A stretch of DNA of 64,000 nt, taken from positions 310,001 to 374,000 of the forward strand of contig JAJNNX010000010.1 of assembly GCA_023159155.1 (NCBI GenBank), in the 5' to 3' direction. The translations under genes were made by a program, and so were the position numbers. Numbering within the stretch: position 1 is the stretch's first letter; each line of letters begins with the position of its first letter. Shown piece after piece: positions 44,452 through 56,740 of this stretch. Below the pieces are notes generated by a model. That model saw only the letters and a list, made by a program, of their open reading frames with translations, made no database searches and was not told where the DNA came from. This stretch comes from Ustulina deusta (lineage: Eukaryota > Ascomycota > Sordariomycetes > Xylariales > Xylariaceae).

Positions 44452-46178
44452 GCGGCTATAGGCTTCCAGGGTTATTTTAAATTGAGAGCCCAATCGGTTT
44501 CAATCCTTGTGCTCATGCTCCGATGTCAGTGTCTAATTCGAACGGCGTTCAATTATGAGGGATATCCGACCTGAGCGCCTTTGTTTATTCCAGATCAGAC
44601 GTCTTCGGATGCCGATTTGTCAGGGTAGCTGTTTTCCTTAAAAAAAAAAAAAAAAAAAAAAAAATGGCGGGGGGTTAGAAATATGACGAATCGAACACTG
44701 AAGGAATTGTAAAACAGTATATTCTCAACGCGTGCAGTAGCAGTCTTCTCGCAATGAACTTGTGCCATTGTCATTTGTTTCGTGGGCGTGAAAAGCATAG
44801 CTGGGGCGAGCCATGTACACGCGCGAGTCATGTAGACGGGCGAGCCCCGTAACGCGACTAATGCCTTTATAATACCTCCTCGGTCAGGACTTCACCGGTT
44901 ATAATAGCTTGGCGTGGGGTGATCTTCACCACTAAACTATTATTGGAGGGGACATACCGAAGCAAATCTTATGCAAGGGTGCTCGTTTGCAATAATTATA
45001 AAATTTCGGTATTGGTAGTAGGCTAACCATTGTCATAGTTATATAGGCTTTTAATACTAGGATATATAGCTAACAGTTACGGCTCTGTGCCTTACAGCCA
45101 TATGGGCATATGGGTGGCTATTGCAAGTGGCATGGAATTGTATGGTAGAATCTATAGTGTATGTAGCTAGTGGTGGCTGGTGTAGTGGCTGGTGCCCACA
45201 ACCCTAGCTAGACCCTCGGTAGTTGACCCCACTGCCTACCTTAGGTACCTAGTGGGTGGATAAGTACTTACTTACATATGTCACTCGGAAAAAGACCCGT
45301 CCGTTCTTTGTCGAGGTGTGAACATCTGCACTACAGAATAACAGGTTTTAAATTGCAGCAATTATATTACGTTGAGAAATACGTTATTTTTTTCAGAAAA
45401 TATTGTTTATTTATTTTTTTACTCATGCATCAGGACAGAAACTGTACTTGTGTGATGAAGATATTTCGGCCTTGGAAAAACACGGACAGCACTCTTTTTT
45501 TTGAGCTACCACTGTAGGTCTCTCGCACAGCCTTCCCTCGTGATGATGACTTTACAATTTAGAATTAAAGTGTGTTGCCAAGCAAACACCGCATGGCACA
45601 GCAAGTGCGCCACCATGACAATGCTTTAAATGATAATTCCTTTAATTTTAACTTAGATCCAGATAATTCCAATTGCAAATTTTTAAGTCATTGTTAGGTT
45701 AACTACTGTGCAGGGGTTTTCAGTGTTTACATGAGAACTTTGTAGATATATAATATAGGCTTGGACGATACCTAACTGTACTTCCATCACCAACTATCCT
45801 GCCTCTCTATCTCAAACTTACTTTAGATGTATTCTAGGTTAAATAGGTCTTTTCAATCATTCAGTTGTTTGTAGTCTTGTGAGTGTGACCTTGTCGAATC
45901 AGAGATGACCATGGTAGGCTCCTTCTAGCTGCCAGGGATCAGCTAACCGGACGCCTCGGATCGCTCATAGGAGTTATCTAATTAGGAAGGCGAGCGATCA
46001 TGCCCTATTAGGCATACCAAATGCAAATCCTACCGTCTACAACCCGTGATGCTGTAATATGATTCAAAAGCGACACTAATGCATCCCTCTCCGAGAAGAC
46101 TTTTACCTCACGGTCCTTCCTCGGAAACAACATAGAAGGAGTAGAGTGGAGGGCTGCCCTGTGACTTCTCGCGACGAC
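44452..46178. other. Intergenic region
   Basis: About 1.7 kb with no supported gene. It contains a 25-base A run at 44640-44664 and an A/T-rich segment around 45340-45430. TAGGTACCTA-type words occur near 45240-45250. Short frames here have no protein character. Confidence 0.45.
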
Positions 46179-47418
46179 ATGCACCCCTTGTATTATATCA
46201 CCGGCTTCATCGCCGCTTCAACAACCCCGGCCGTAGAGGCGCGCGCGACGACCGGGTGCAACAAGGTGCACCTACTAACCGGCGTCACGACATATCACGG
46301 TTTAACGAGCAGCGGACGCGATCGGAGCTACTCGGTCCACTTGCCGGGTGGCTACGACAAGTCTAAGCCGTATCCGGTGGTTCTTGGCTTCCACGGCTCC
46401 AGTAGCACCGGCCTCTTCTTCGAGGTCGACACCAAGATGAGCGAAAGCCGTTTCAGCGCCGACGTATGCCGCCCTCCTCTAAAAAAATGCCGGAGCTGGA
46501 GAGAGAGCGTAGGATAGCTAACAAACAGCCCGTTCTAGAAGATCATGGTCTATCCGAATGGCGTTGGAGTAAGAAGTCTTCCCGTCACGTAATTACATGA
46601 TGAAAGAACGGCGGATGGAAGTTAACTTCTGACTAGGGCGCATGGGCTGGGGCAAACTACTCGCAGGTTTCGGTTGACGAAGACCTCCGGTTTGTGGCTG
46701 ACCTGCTGACCGAGCTCCGGGCCGAGTATTGTGTCGACGACGCCCGCATTTACGCAACCGGGTAAGCGAACCGTCTCTTTCGCCGCGGGGGGACAACTTC
46801 ATTCGCTTTTTCAATTGGATAAAGTCATCTGCTCCAGGCTAATTTCATCGGAACAGTATTTCTAATGGCGGTGGATTCGTCAACACGATCGCGTGCAGCA
46901 CTGTTGGCGAAGAATTCGCGGCCTTCGCGCCTGCGTCTGGAGCGTATTACACCGATAACGCTGGTGTAACTGGGGGGTGCAGCCCGGCTCGCAGTCCGCT
47001 TCCTGTACTCGAGATTCACGGCGGAAGTGATGCCAGCGTTTTGTATGACGGCGGCGAGGGTGAGGGTGGAATCGAACCTGCTATCCCAGCATGGTTGGGA
47101 TGGTGGGCAGAAAGGAACGCCTGCACCTCATCAAAGGTCGAGGATAGTTTTAACGGGGATGTACATCATACTACGTGGACGTGCGCCGATGGCGCCGAGG
47201 GTGTTTTGCAACACTGGAAGATTGATGATATGGGTGAGCTATTATTCCCTGTTTTCCGCTCGGAAGGTTTCCGTGGTTGCACGCTGACAGCGATGGCAGG
47301 GCACTGTTGGGCTTCGACCGAGATCAACTTTTCTCAACTCTCTGTTCTCGAGGGTCCGACTCACATCCAGGCTTCACAGATTATTATGGAATTCTTTGAT
47401 CAGTACGCGAAGACTTAA
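46179..47418 (+). CDS. Secreted feruloyl-esterase-like CE1 enzyme
   Basis: Such enzymes cut ferulate or acetyl esters from plant xylan outside the cell. Four exons (46179-46463, 46539-46568, 46637-46761, 46857-47418) join in frame to 333 residues; introns of 75, 68 and 95 bp all run GT to AG. The 30-bp second exon encodes KIMVYPNGVG. Residues 1-23 (MHPLYYITGFIAASTTPAVE) look like a signal peptide. The fold shows YPVVLGFHGSSSTG (oxyanion strand), the nucleophile elbow GISNGG with Ser149, IHGGSDASVLYDGG with the expected Asp, and AGHCWAST with the catalytic His. These match the alpha/beta-hydrolase CE1 family that includes FaeB/FaeC-type esterases and PHB depolymerase-like enzymes. Exact substrate cannot be told. 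An in-frame ATG at 46146 would precede the signal peptide and is less likely. Confidence 0.88.
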
Positions 47419-49628
47419 ATTGTAATCTTAATTGAGAATAAGATATTGTACAGCGAAACTCGAGTACCGAGGCGAGTAATCAATTGGGGCATCTTGTCTA
47501 GGTAGACAAGAATACAACAATTGGTCATGGTAAAAACCCTGATCTTCTCGCTGTGTTTCTCACTCTGAATCAAACCTATGAATACGTTCGAACCGTTATC
47601 TAATCTAAAAACACTGTTCTTGATATATGCTTCAAATTGCTTGCCTAATGACTCTGAATCAGCCGTATCAGCATCATTACCCTTGCCCTTGTTCTAACCA
47701 GAAATGGGTATTACATATTTCAGCCCACACGTCTTGCGCTACAACAGAATTTACGTTTATAACAAAAAATGACAGCGCCTGGGTGTGTATCTCGTGCCGT
47801 CGCCGACATGTATTGTGGGCGGTGTGTTGGGTGTAGGTATGTGACTTGCGCGAAGTCCCTGGATGCGACACCTGATAGAGCTGATAGAGGTGTGATGACG
47901 AGGTGTGTAGGCTGTGCCACATACCGCTGCACACGCACAAATAACATGGCGACCGAATAAACAGACCCTGGATGTGGGTGTTCAGACCCAATGGGAAAAA
48001 GTGAGCGTCGCAGATGTTAATGTATACTATCTAGATGGGTATTAACAAGCCCGTTTACGGCGTTCAGTCTAGGTAGATCTCCGTCTCAGTTAGGTACCTA
48101 ACTAGGGCGCTATCCTGCTTTAGGTACCCAAGGAGGGTCGCTGAATGTGGACCTAAAGGTCTCCCAATTGATTGGTTGTCGCCTGGGAATTGTGAGACAC
48201 TATGCACCCCAAAGCGGCGCTTCGAGTCGTTTTTGATTGGGCGGTTTGGGTCCCTGCCTAGACCACAGATTTCCGCTCACTTATGCCAGCGCTTGTTTCG
48301 CGGCCGTTCATGTTTGTCGCCTGAAATGCAGCAACAACTGGCGATCACCGTGGGCCACGAATCAATAGTCAATCCGATGTGCTGGTATTGAGGCCAAAGA
48401 GTCGCCGAGAAATATGGGGGTTGTGGGAATTGGGAATGCGTCCCTTCACCGACTGCGATTGCTCGAGCGTGTTTGGTAGTTGGGCCGCGCGATTGATGCC
48501 AGGTATAGGGGCCGTCGAGCAGAACATGTCAGCATCGCAGTAACAACATAGCCACAGCCGGGTACGATGGTTCCGAGATTATTGCGCGGAAGATGGCACC
48601 AGCTAGCCGAATGCTCATGTGTTGATAGAACAGGTGTAGGTATGCTGTAGTCCTGACAACTTGGAACCTACCTACACTAGGTACATCAGACGAGTGTGTG
48701 CGTGTGTTGCTTGTTCGGGACCCCACGTTGCAGTCGCAATACAATTCTGTGTAAGTGCCCATTATCTAGTATTATCCTGATCGTGACAGTACAAGGTACC
48801 TCCCTACCTGCCTGCCTACATAGCTACCTCTACCAGGTAGGTATACAATAATGTGTACCTACTTAGGATAGGCCGTTCTTAGTATCAAATGCTGCCTAGA
48901 AATACCTATTATTCACTACCTAACTACATACCTAGGTAGGTCGGTCCAGTAGGCAGGTACTTTGACTCATCGCAGACCTACTAGTACATAATGCTACCAC
49001 CACGTCTATTTAACTTCGCTCACTGACTGAAGAGCCGACAGGTCACACAACAACGACCTCAGAACTAGTAGATAGCTGTCTCTTTATCCTCCTGCTCTCG
49101 GACGAGATGCATCACATCAAGATTGAATAGGTTTGCTAAATTGGCTATTTTGGTCTCTTGGCCCACCCAGAATACCACATCTGTACCAACCGCAGGCATA
49201 CGCAGCTGCCCGTGCGGTCTGGTTCGCGGCCAAGCTACCAGAACCCACCGTCGCGCGTGCAGCCAGCGTTAACCTGGTGCGTCGGATACCTAACAATACC
49301 TCGATACCAGCCTGCGCTCCGAGGTAGCATCTGCCGCCCAACCCTCTCTCCTGCACATTCTATTTCTCTTCTTTCCTCGACCACCATTTTCCTTTTTGTC
49401 TTCGTTCTTTTGATTCTATTTCGAGAGCTTCTCCTCGAGACACCCTTTCATTTTCGCCCCTCGGGCTCCGACATCAATTTTCACTTGGATCCTCCATTAC
49501 CGGCCCCCAGCTCCGCTGAATAATAGGCTACGATACCAGTGCTGGCGCTGGCAACAAGCTACAGAAGCGGCTGCGAATAGGCAGGGGAGGGATAGGATTT
49601 TGTCGATATTGTAAAAGAGACGAGCACC
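47419..49628. other. Intergenic region with TACCTA-rich segment
   Basis: About 2.2 kb with no supported gene. From about 48640 to 48970 the words TACCTACC, TAGGTAGG and CTACCTA recur on both strands, forming many small imperfect palindromes. The final 300 bp before the next gene (49330-49480) are pyrimidine-rich, like a promoter/leader. Confidence 0.45.
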
Positions 49629-51413
49629 ATGAGGCCGACTGCGTTCCTCCTTGCAGCATCAGGTTGCGCGCATGCCACCTGGCTGCGATGGTCCGTCAAC
49701 CGCGAACAAGTTTGGGCCGCCCAAGAAACAGGCGATATTACAGAAAGCGATCACAGCGGATGGACGCCGATACCGACGCCGGCCCCTGGTCTACGAAGTG
49801 AAGGCGAGGCCGTGTTGGATCTGCTCAGACGTCAAACTTCAGAAACGGATTGGACAAATCCCGAGACATGTGGTTGGTTTGCTGGAGTGTCGTGTAAGTG
49901 GCCGTCGCGACTTCAGCGCGGTTATTCATGGGTCGGGAATGATGGTGCTGACTTCCATTCAGCGTCTCCTGTCATGTGTGGCAACAACTTCACCTGCGCA
50001 ACCAATTCGGATCACGTTGTCGCGTGTGCATCAGCCACCCTTTCGCCGTTTTACACTGCTTGCCTCGACTACACTGCCTTCAAAGCTGGCTCATGCACAA
50101 GCCTCGGTGCTGCGACAGGATGCTGGTAAGTATCAATTCACCCAGAACCTCTTCGCACTCATTCAGTACTACACACTTTAGCTGCGTCTTTGCCTGCTCT
50201 TCTCGTATGATATATCAGCTAACTTTTCTACAGTCAACAAGAGGCGGAACCAGCATGTGGCACTTATCTCTGGACGAACTCACCACAGCGCTCCATGTAT
50301 AAGTGCTTTGAGACAGCATCCATCCTGACCATCCTCGACGTCCCGCAATTCGTCCTCGATGCATCTCTTTTCTCCAAGACGCACACGACATCAACGCCAA
50401 CAATTACTGGATCCAGTTCCGCCGCCGACGGCTCTGCTTCTCCGTCGGACAGCGCAGGGGTGAGTAACTCGGGCTCAAACGGAGGCAACTCTGGCCCAAG
50501 CGGAGGCAACTCTGGCTCAAGCGGAAGCTCAGGCGATTCCGGCTCTGGTCACAGTACAGACAACACCCCTATCATCGTCGGCAGCGTAATAGGCGGGGTC
50601 GCGGGGCTCTTGTTCCTGCTTCTCCTTCTATTATGCTTAATGAAGCGTAAGGCAAAGGGCAAACTGGGTCTAAGTTATACGCGTAACAAGAACAATAAGC
50701 AAAAGGATCACTCGACCCATGCATACCAGACCACAAACCTAACCGCTGCAGCGACGAAGGGACGTAGCTCGTCAGGTAGTGAGACCGTGGCGGTGGTACC
50801 CATGCCGGCACAGCAGCCACAGAATCATTACTACAATCAGGAACGACATCACTATCATCCACAAGCACAAATCCAGCCTCAGATCCAGACTCAGATCCAG
50901 CCTCCACAGCCTCAGCAGCAACCACCGCCGCAGTACCAAGCGGGAGGGCAACAACCTATCTCAATGTCTTACACGGTCAACGAAGGTGCAACACACACGT
51001 CACAGCCTTCGTACTCACACACCACTTCCTACACCATGCCATCCAACTCCTCATCGTCATCGGGTGCACCGCCTCAATTTGTCGTCGGCGGGCTCGTCGC
51101 CGTCCCCTATCATTCGAACGACAAGCAACAGTATCAGCAGCCACAACCGCAATTTCAGCAGCAGTCGCAGCAGCAACAACAAAGTGTCCCATCCCAGCTA
51201 CAACCCGTGAACCACATCCACGTGTACTACGCACCGCCAGCGCAGAACGCCGAGCAAGGTATTTCATATGCACCCTCACAATCCACCACGCCTGCTCCGG
51301 ATACACAGACGAGAGGTAGTGTCGGTGTCGTACCCGACGCACTCGGCCTCTATACGCAGCACCAGGAGCAGGGCTATGCCACACACGGGCCGGGGTACAG
51401 ACAGAGTTTTTAA
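49629..51413 (+). CDS. Single-pass cell-surface protein with Cys-rich ectodomain and Gln-rich tail
   Basis: Exons 49629-49893, 49963-50125 and 50234-51413 give 535 residues. The first intron (69 bp, GTAAGT...TTCAG) is a multiple of three and open, so it hides inside a longer frame. The protein starts with a signal-like MRPTAFLLAASGCAHATWL. An ectodomain with about ten cysteines follows (SPVMCGNNFTCATNSDHVVA, then DYTAFKAGSC). A Ser/Gly-rich stalk (SNSGSNGGNSGPSGGNSG) leads to a helix IIVGSVIGGVAGLLFLLLLL with a basic stop MKRKAKGK. The cytoplasmic tail is rich in Gln, Pro, His and Tyr and contains poly-Q runs. This layout is shared by fungal wall-stress or mucin-like sensors, but no WSC domain is clear, so a sensor role is inference. 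The gene is intact. Confidence 0.85.
49894..49962 (+). other. In-frame 69-bp intron of the surface protein gene
   Basis: It starts GTAAGTGG and ends CCATTCAG, and contains no stop in the reading frame. Splicing removes KWPSRLQRGYSWVGNDGADF and neighbours, which look unlike the flanking Cys-rich sequence, and joins GVS to SSPVMCG. Confidence 0.75.
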
Positions 51414-52413
51414 TGTGCTAGATTCTCCTTTGAGCTATTGCCATTGGTGGCGAAAGATATATATATCTTGAATATGTATCGCATGTCTGTGACGATATAG
51501 ACGTGGGCATGGAATGGATATTATTTTCTCTAAGGTTAGGATCTGCGTCGTCTATTTCTGTATTTCTTTGTTTTTCCCCCAAATCAGCGGTATATGATGC
51601 TTCATATACAGACATGCAGCAAGGCGTTCGAGCGGAACTGCTCTATTTTGTTCTTACTAGAGAGGTACATCGCAGGATGCGATAAAAAATGACAAGACAG
51701 CGATGAATTTAATAGGGCATTTGTATTTACGGAAGGACCCGGACCGGTTGGAAAGCCTCCCTCCGAGGTCATACGGGAAGGCGGACCAAAAGTCAATGCG
51801 CTTGCACTCAGCCACCCGCATTGCATAGCATAGCATATAGCGAAAACAAAGGATTTTAAAGATTGAGGGATCACTATATGTCTATATTATTGTTGACTGA
51901 TAGTTGCTTCTTGAATCGAAGGTGGTCGTAACGCGACATCTGGCTACGCACACGTGGCCGGGGGGGAAATCCCTCCATCCACGAATCAGGTAAAGAGGTC
52001 AAGTAAACATTTGCGCAAGACCACACACAGCCATCATTCAACTGCTCGTTCGTTCAATGGCTTTCATATACACACTATACGGGATTCTACCTATGTCGGC
52101 TGGACTTGTTACGTAACTTACGCATAGGAAATACCAGGCATTCGACTGGTCTTGTGCCCTCGCGCTTATGTGCTCCTTATGTTCGATGCATTTCGTTTCC
52201 TATCAGCAACCCCGATTCCTGAAGACGCTCGTCCCGTTTGGTACCGTTTCGTCTCGCGGATGCTCCTCGAACCCTCCGAAACAATCCCTTACAACATAGG
52301 TCGGGAGCACAGCGCGGCTCCCCTCTCTTATCCCTTCTTCTTCAAGTGAACATATCAGCGAAAGTTCTTCTTCACCCGTCACAGACGGAAATATCTCAAC
52401 ATCGCATCGTCGT
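51414..52413. other. Convergent intergenic region
   Basis: About 1 kb between two converging genes; it should hold both 3' ends. A short direct repeat GCATAGCATAGCATA lies near 51820-51835. No gene is supported. Confidence 0.4.
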
Positions 52414-53341
52414 TCATCTCAGCCACTGCAGATTCACAGGCGTGACTGGCTCGCGCCCGCCCAGCACAGCCATGATATTCCGCATGGAAAGCTCTTCGAA
52501 GCCGACATGTGTCTCGACCGTGCCGCCGGCATTATGGCACGTGAGGAGGGCCTTAGTGCCCGCGAACTTCCTCAGCCTCTCGCTGACGCCTGGTTCCTCG
52601 GCATGCACGTCGAGCGCAACGCCGCCGAGCCTGTCTTGCTCGAGCGCATCGGCAAGCGCCTCCTCGTCGACGAGCGCGCCCCGCGCAACATTCACGAGCC
52701 GCGCGCCGGGCTTGAACCACCGCAGACTCTCGGCATCGATGATCCGGCCCGCGCCCGACGGCGCGCAGAGCACGACGCAATCGGCGCCCCGGACCAGCGC
52801 CTCGAGCGTCGCGCAGTGGCGCGCGTGCAGCGCCGCCTCGACGGCGTCGCCCTTGCGCTCCACGTCGTAGTACGTGATTTCCATGGCGAAGCCCGCGGCG
52901 CACCGGCGCGCCACCTGCTGTCCGATGTTGCCGAAGCCCACGAGGCCCAGCACGTGGCCGCGGAGGTTGCGCGACAGCGCCGCCGAGCCCTCGTGCGCTG
53001 CCTGGAAGGAGGCCGGCGAGGCCGCCGCCGCCGACGCGATGCAGTACGGCAGCGCGCGGAACGTGCTGATGACGAGGGCCACGGCGAAATCGGCGACGGC
53101 CTCGGCGGCCGCGGGACTCGAGTTGCAATAGACGATGCCTGCTCACCACAATCAATCAATCAATCAATGAGTCAGTAATTATCGGGCGTGGGGGGGGGGG
53201 GGGGGGGGGGTTTCTTTTCACTTCTCGCCCGCGCTTCATCTCGGAGTGAGAGATAGAGATCTATCTGATTTGTTGCCCCGCGACGGGTATTGGTGGGTAC
53301 TACGGGAAAAAGAGCGTGGTCGGTGCGAAAAGGATGAAGAG

Positions 53342-53372
<31 letters not shown>

Positions 53373-53882
53373 CGTACCTTTCTCCCCGAGGAGTTCCACG
53401 TCGGCCCAGTCGAAGCCGGCGCCGGCGCTCGCGAACACGCGCACGCTATCCGGGAGCAGGGCGATGAGCTCGGCGTCCCAGCTCCCCATTTCGCCGCCCG
53501 TGGCCCAGAAGGGGCGGAAGATGGCGGCGAAATCGCCCCATCGCTTCTCGCGGAGCGCGGCGGCGAAGGCGACACGGGCGCGCTCCTCGGCGCTGGGCCG
53601 CACCACGTCGAACTGGGCCGCGAACTCGGCGTACGTCGCCGGGTTGTACTGCACCGGGTCGCCGATGTGCAGGACGATGGGCTTGGGGCCGGATGCGGGC
53701 ACGGGCACGGTGAGAGACGTCGCGCGCGAGTGAGCCTGCGAATGCGGCCATTGCGGCGTCCGAGTCGAGGTCGGCGACGACGCCATCGACTGTGGCGCCG
53801 ACGTGGGCAGCGGTGGTGGCGCGGGGGACGGACACCGCGTGGGCGGAGCTGTGTTGTAGGGCGTGTTCACGGGTTCCGCCAT
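52414..53882 (-). CDS. D-isomer-specific 2-hydroxyacid dehydrogenase
   Basis: The enzyme reduces 2-keto acids such as glyoxylate or hydroxypyruvate with NAD(P)H. Exons 53378-53882 and 52414-53138 join in phase 1 (GEK to GIVYCNSSPAAAEAV) to give 409 residues. Family marks are GLVGFGNIGQQVARR (Rossmann motif, about residues 233-248), NVARGALVDEEAL with Arg321, DVHAEEP with Glu350, and LLTCHNAGG with His370, the usual Arg/Glu/His triad at normal spacing. The N-terminal 60 residues are low-complexity (Pro/Ser/Thr). The start may be later, at the ATG near 53786, since family members usually run 310-360 residues. The intron (239 bp) is unusual: it holds 21 G, 28 A and (CAAT)5 runs on the plus strand. 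Base use is very GC-rich. Substrate is not predictable. Confidence 0.9.
53139..53377 (-). other. Long intron with three simple-sequence tracts
   Basis: The intron of the dehydrogenase gene carries (CAAT)n at about 53147-53168, 21 consecutive G at 53190-53210 and 28 consecutive A at 53342-53369 (plus strand). On the sense strand the T28 tract comes just after the donor and the C21 tract nearer the acceptor. Splice sites are GTACGG and GAGCAG. Confidence 0.75.
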
Positions 53883-56518
53883 GATGCCGCCGGGCAAGGG
53901 TGTTTATGTCGCGACGACTGCCTGCCTATTCTCGCTCTACTACTCTCTGCCAGCGGTGACCAGCAGATCTAAGCTTGCGCAGTAGGTAGGGCATGATAAA
54001 GGCGTGTGATCGAGAGAGAGGGAATTAGTGTCCCTGGGTAGTCCGAAGGTGAGAAAAACGGAGAGAGTGTGTGTGCTATGACGTCCCGAGCCAGCAGCTT
54101 GTTTGATTGGCGTAAGGATGAGCTTTCCTCGTGCAATCAGTGCTCGTCCCCGTCCGTGTCCTATCGCAGCCGGTCATCTGGCTTCACCGCCCCCTCCCCC
54201 ATATGACGGCCCAACAGGCGCCGGGTTCTAGACCCAAGTGGGATCTGATGTGGGCACAGCGGGACGTCAATTGGGGCTGCATTTGTACAGATACCTACCC
54301 GCGGAAGCATGCATGTCTCAGCAGGAGCCGAAACGCTGGATTACGGTAATTATGTGGTGATACCATTACGATAGGAACGACCAGGTTAGGGAGGAAGCGA
54401 AGTTAAGGGGAGGGAGGGGGGGGGAGAAAAAGAAAAATTGGAGAGAATCCGACCTTTGAACGAGTGATGAAACGACGAGAAACAACACCGGTCAGCAATA
54501 ACAACAACAACAACAACCCATCTCTAAATTAACGGGAAATGCCGGTTGCAGTGGTGAAAAAGCACGCGCGTGGGGAATCTGCAACAATCACGATTGAACT
54601 CATGTTGTGCTCCCGGTAATATGTATAATTGGTATGTATCTGTACTTCGGCGAACCCTTGGATCCCGATGGTCGCCGCTGCGCCGGCATCATGCCAGGCG
54701 CATCCGGGTTGCCTGAAATGGCAAGCCTTCGCGCCGTCACATGCATGCTGGAGTAGAACCAGAAGCGGCTCTTTTGAGGGTTCGTGAAGTGGGACGTGTA
54801 CCCCTGGATTAAATGATAGATATGCGTCTAGGTATCTGTACAAAGCATCGATCGATTATCGGAGTTTGAGTTACACTCCATTAGAAGTGTTGCGAGTCGA
54901 ATACTACCGTAGACGGGTTCAATCCGGCGAGTCGTGGGGATAATGTAGCACGTCGATGTGGGCTTATCTAAGGTCGAAACAGCGTCATACAAACAAGCCA
55001 GATCCCTCTGAAGGGAGAGTCCTATAGATTTCTTGATATATTGAGTAGGAGCTCGGTAGATAAAGCTTCTCCTTCGGACCTCGTCGTATAGTCGATTCCT
55101 TTTCACAAAGTCTAGATGACTTTATAACCGACAAATTGGCGTGGACTGGGCGAGTAGGCAGGCATACTGACGGGATGTAGTAACCACCGAGCTGAGGTAT
55201 AAATAGCGAAGGCTTACAGCTTCCCTGGGTCGTGAGTCCTACCAATGAACGTAGAGGATATCAACCTGCGACATGTCTAGCGTCTCCGGCGAGAGGGTCT
55301 GAGGGCTGTTTTATGGGCTCTGAACATGAAGGGTACCAGTAGATGGTGAATATGGCCTAGCACAATTGATCTGTCACGTCATTTTGGTATTAACTATATT
55401 TACTGGTTTAGCCCACCATCCCCTCAAACCCCAAGCTGAAGTAGGTTGCTGTTCCTGGTGGAGAGGGCGGGCCATTTTCTGCAGAGCCTAAAATCCTAAT
55501 ACCTCTCTAACTGCCTCAGTGAGTTTCTGGTGAGAAACACGACGTCGGGTCGGTTGACGGTATGCATGGAGATGAACAACTGGTATTACCTGAGAACTCG
55601 CCCTATGTCATCGGATGGCCTACTGAGAAATATTGCCTTTAGCAGCGTTCATTTCGTCGACAAGTGGATGAGAAATTTTAGCGCCTCTAGTCGAGAGCAG
55701 CCTCCGCCTACGTTATTAGCATTGAATTCATCTACTCACTTTTTTTAGTACCTTTTCCACTAATATAAAGTATTATATATATAAACGCCAGCCCCTCGTA
55801 AATATAGGGCAAGTGAGAACTGCTAGACAGAAAAGCCCATAGCGACAAGCCACGACAGCAAGCGACGGGCACTACAGCGTGCACACTTAGACACGGAGCC
55901 TGTGACAGACCGGCACTACAACGAAACAGAGCAAAACATGGAGAGCAGAGAAGGAGTAGCAGCACACATAAAAAAAACGAAGCAGTAAAGTTAGAAATAC
56001 GTAGTAGAAACAGGATATTTTTGCCCAGCCTACGGGCCCGGGGCAAATCAGCAACAAGAAGCACCCAAGCAAAAAAAGTAAGGTTTTTACCTATATAAAT
56101 AATAAATAAATACTCGTATAGCTCTTAGAGCTGTTAGCCCAAACAATACTATATATATTATATAGTTAACTAATTTAAAAATTATATAACGTTAACTTCT
56201 AGTAATTATTTAAATAACTAACATTAGAAGCTTTTATATATTAATATGCTTACAATGCTAAGTATAAGAAGAACATTAAAATAGTTTAACTTTATATGTA
56301 TTAATATAGGAACAAAATTTTCTTAATTACCAAGGCATATAAAACGTTCTGGTCCAACTGTATAACTTTTTTACTAACAAGAAGACCTTACGTTTTACTC
56401 ATTTCATTTGATAAAAATGAAGGCAATAAGCATAGTTAACCTGTGCGCTACTTAGTTGTTCTTCCTTTGCTAGAAACAAAAGCAATCCTTAATAATATAA
56501 TCACACTTCGTAGTCTGT
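53883..56518. other. Gene-poor right edge of the gene island
   Basis: About 2.6 kb without a supported gene. GAGA/GTGT-rich stretches occur at 54010-54080, and ACAACAACA at 54500-54520. From about 56080 to 56510 the composition drifts toward A/T in patches before returning to normal at the remnant gene. Open frames at 54529-54843, 55530-55748 and 55732-56064 have no protein character. Confidence 0.45.
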
Positions 56519-56740
56519 TCAAACCCGCCCCTTCTCTCTATCTTGAAGGATCAACCTCTCACAAAACTTAAGTGGCTGCACGATCTTGGAGAAGAACCTA
56601 TCCCGGAACACCTCGTCTGTCGTCACATCATCGTCCTCGAAGAACCAAGCGCAAGCACGGACCGCGTCAGCGTATAAAGGGTTAATCTGTGTCTTCTCTG
56701 CATTGGCGCTGATGAACTCGCGCATCTGGTCCGACCCCAT
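56519..56740 (-). pseudogene. Truncated gene remnant at the AT-block border
   Basis: The minus-strand frame reads LDHAPMGSDQMREFISANAE and continues to FFEDDDVTTDEVFRDRFFSK and LILQDREKG before a stop. It has strong protein character (charged helices, aromatic pattern) but begins within 100 bp of the AT-rich block, with a stop just upstream. It looks like the surviving piece of a larger or relocated gene. I do not recognise the family. A genuine 73-residue small protein starting at the ATG at 56740 is the alternative. Confidence 0.45.

Noticed and set aside
52507..53178. Long plus-strand frames rich in Arg/Ala/Gly opposite the dehydrogenase
   Set aside because: These are GC-bias shadows; the minus strand encodes the complete catalytic motifs.
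54880..54960. tRNA-like B-box string GGTTCAATCC near 54917
   Set aside because: The T stem does not pair and no acceptor or anticodon arm could be folded upstream.
55732..56064. Minus-strand hydrophobic frame of 110 residues
   Set aside because: No conserved motif, no splice context; Leu/Ser/Cys-rich translation of purine-rich plus-strand DNA.
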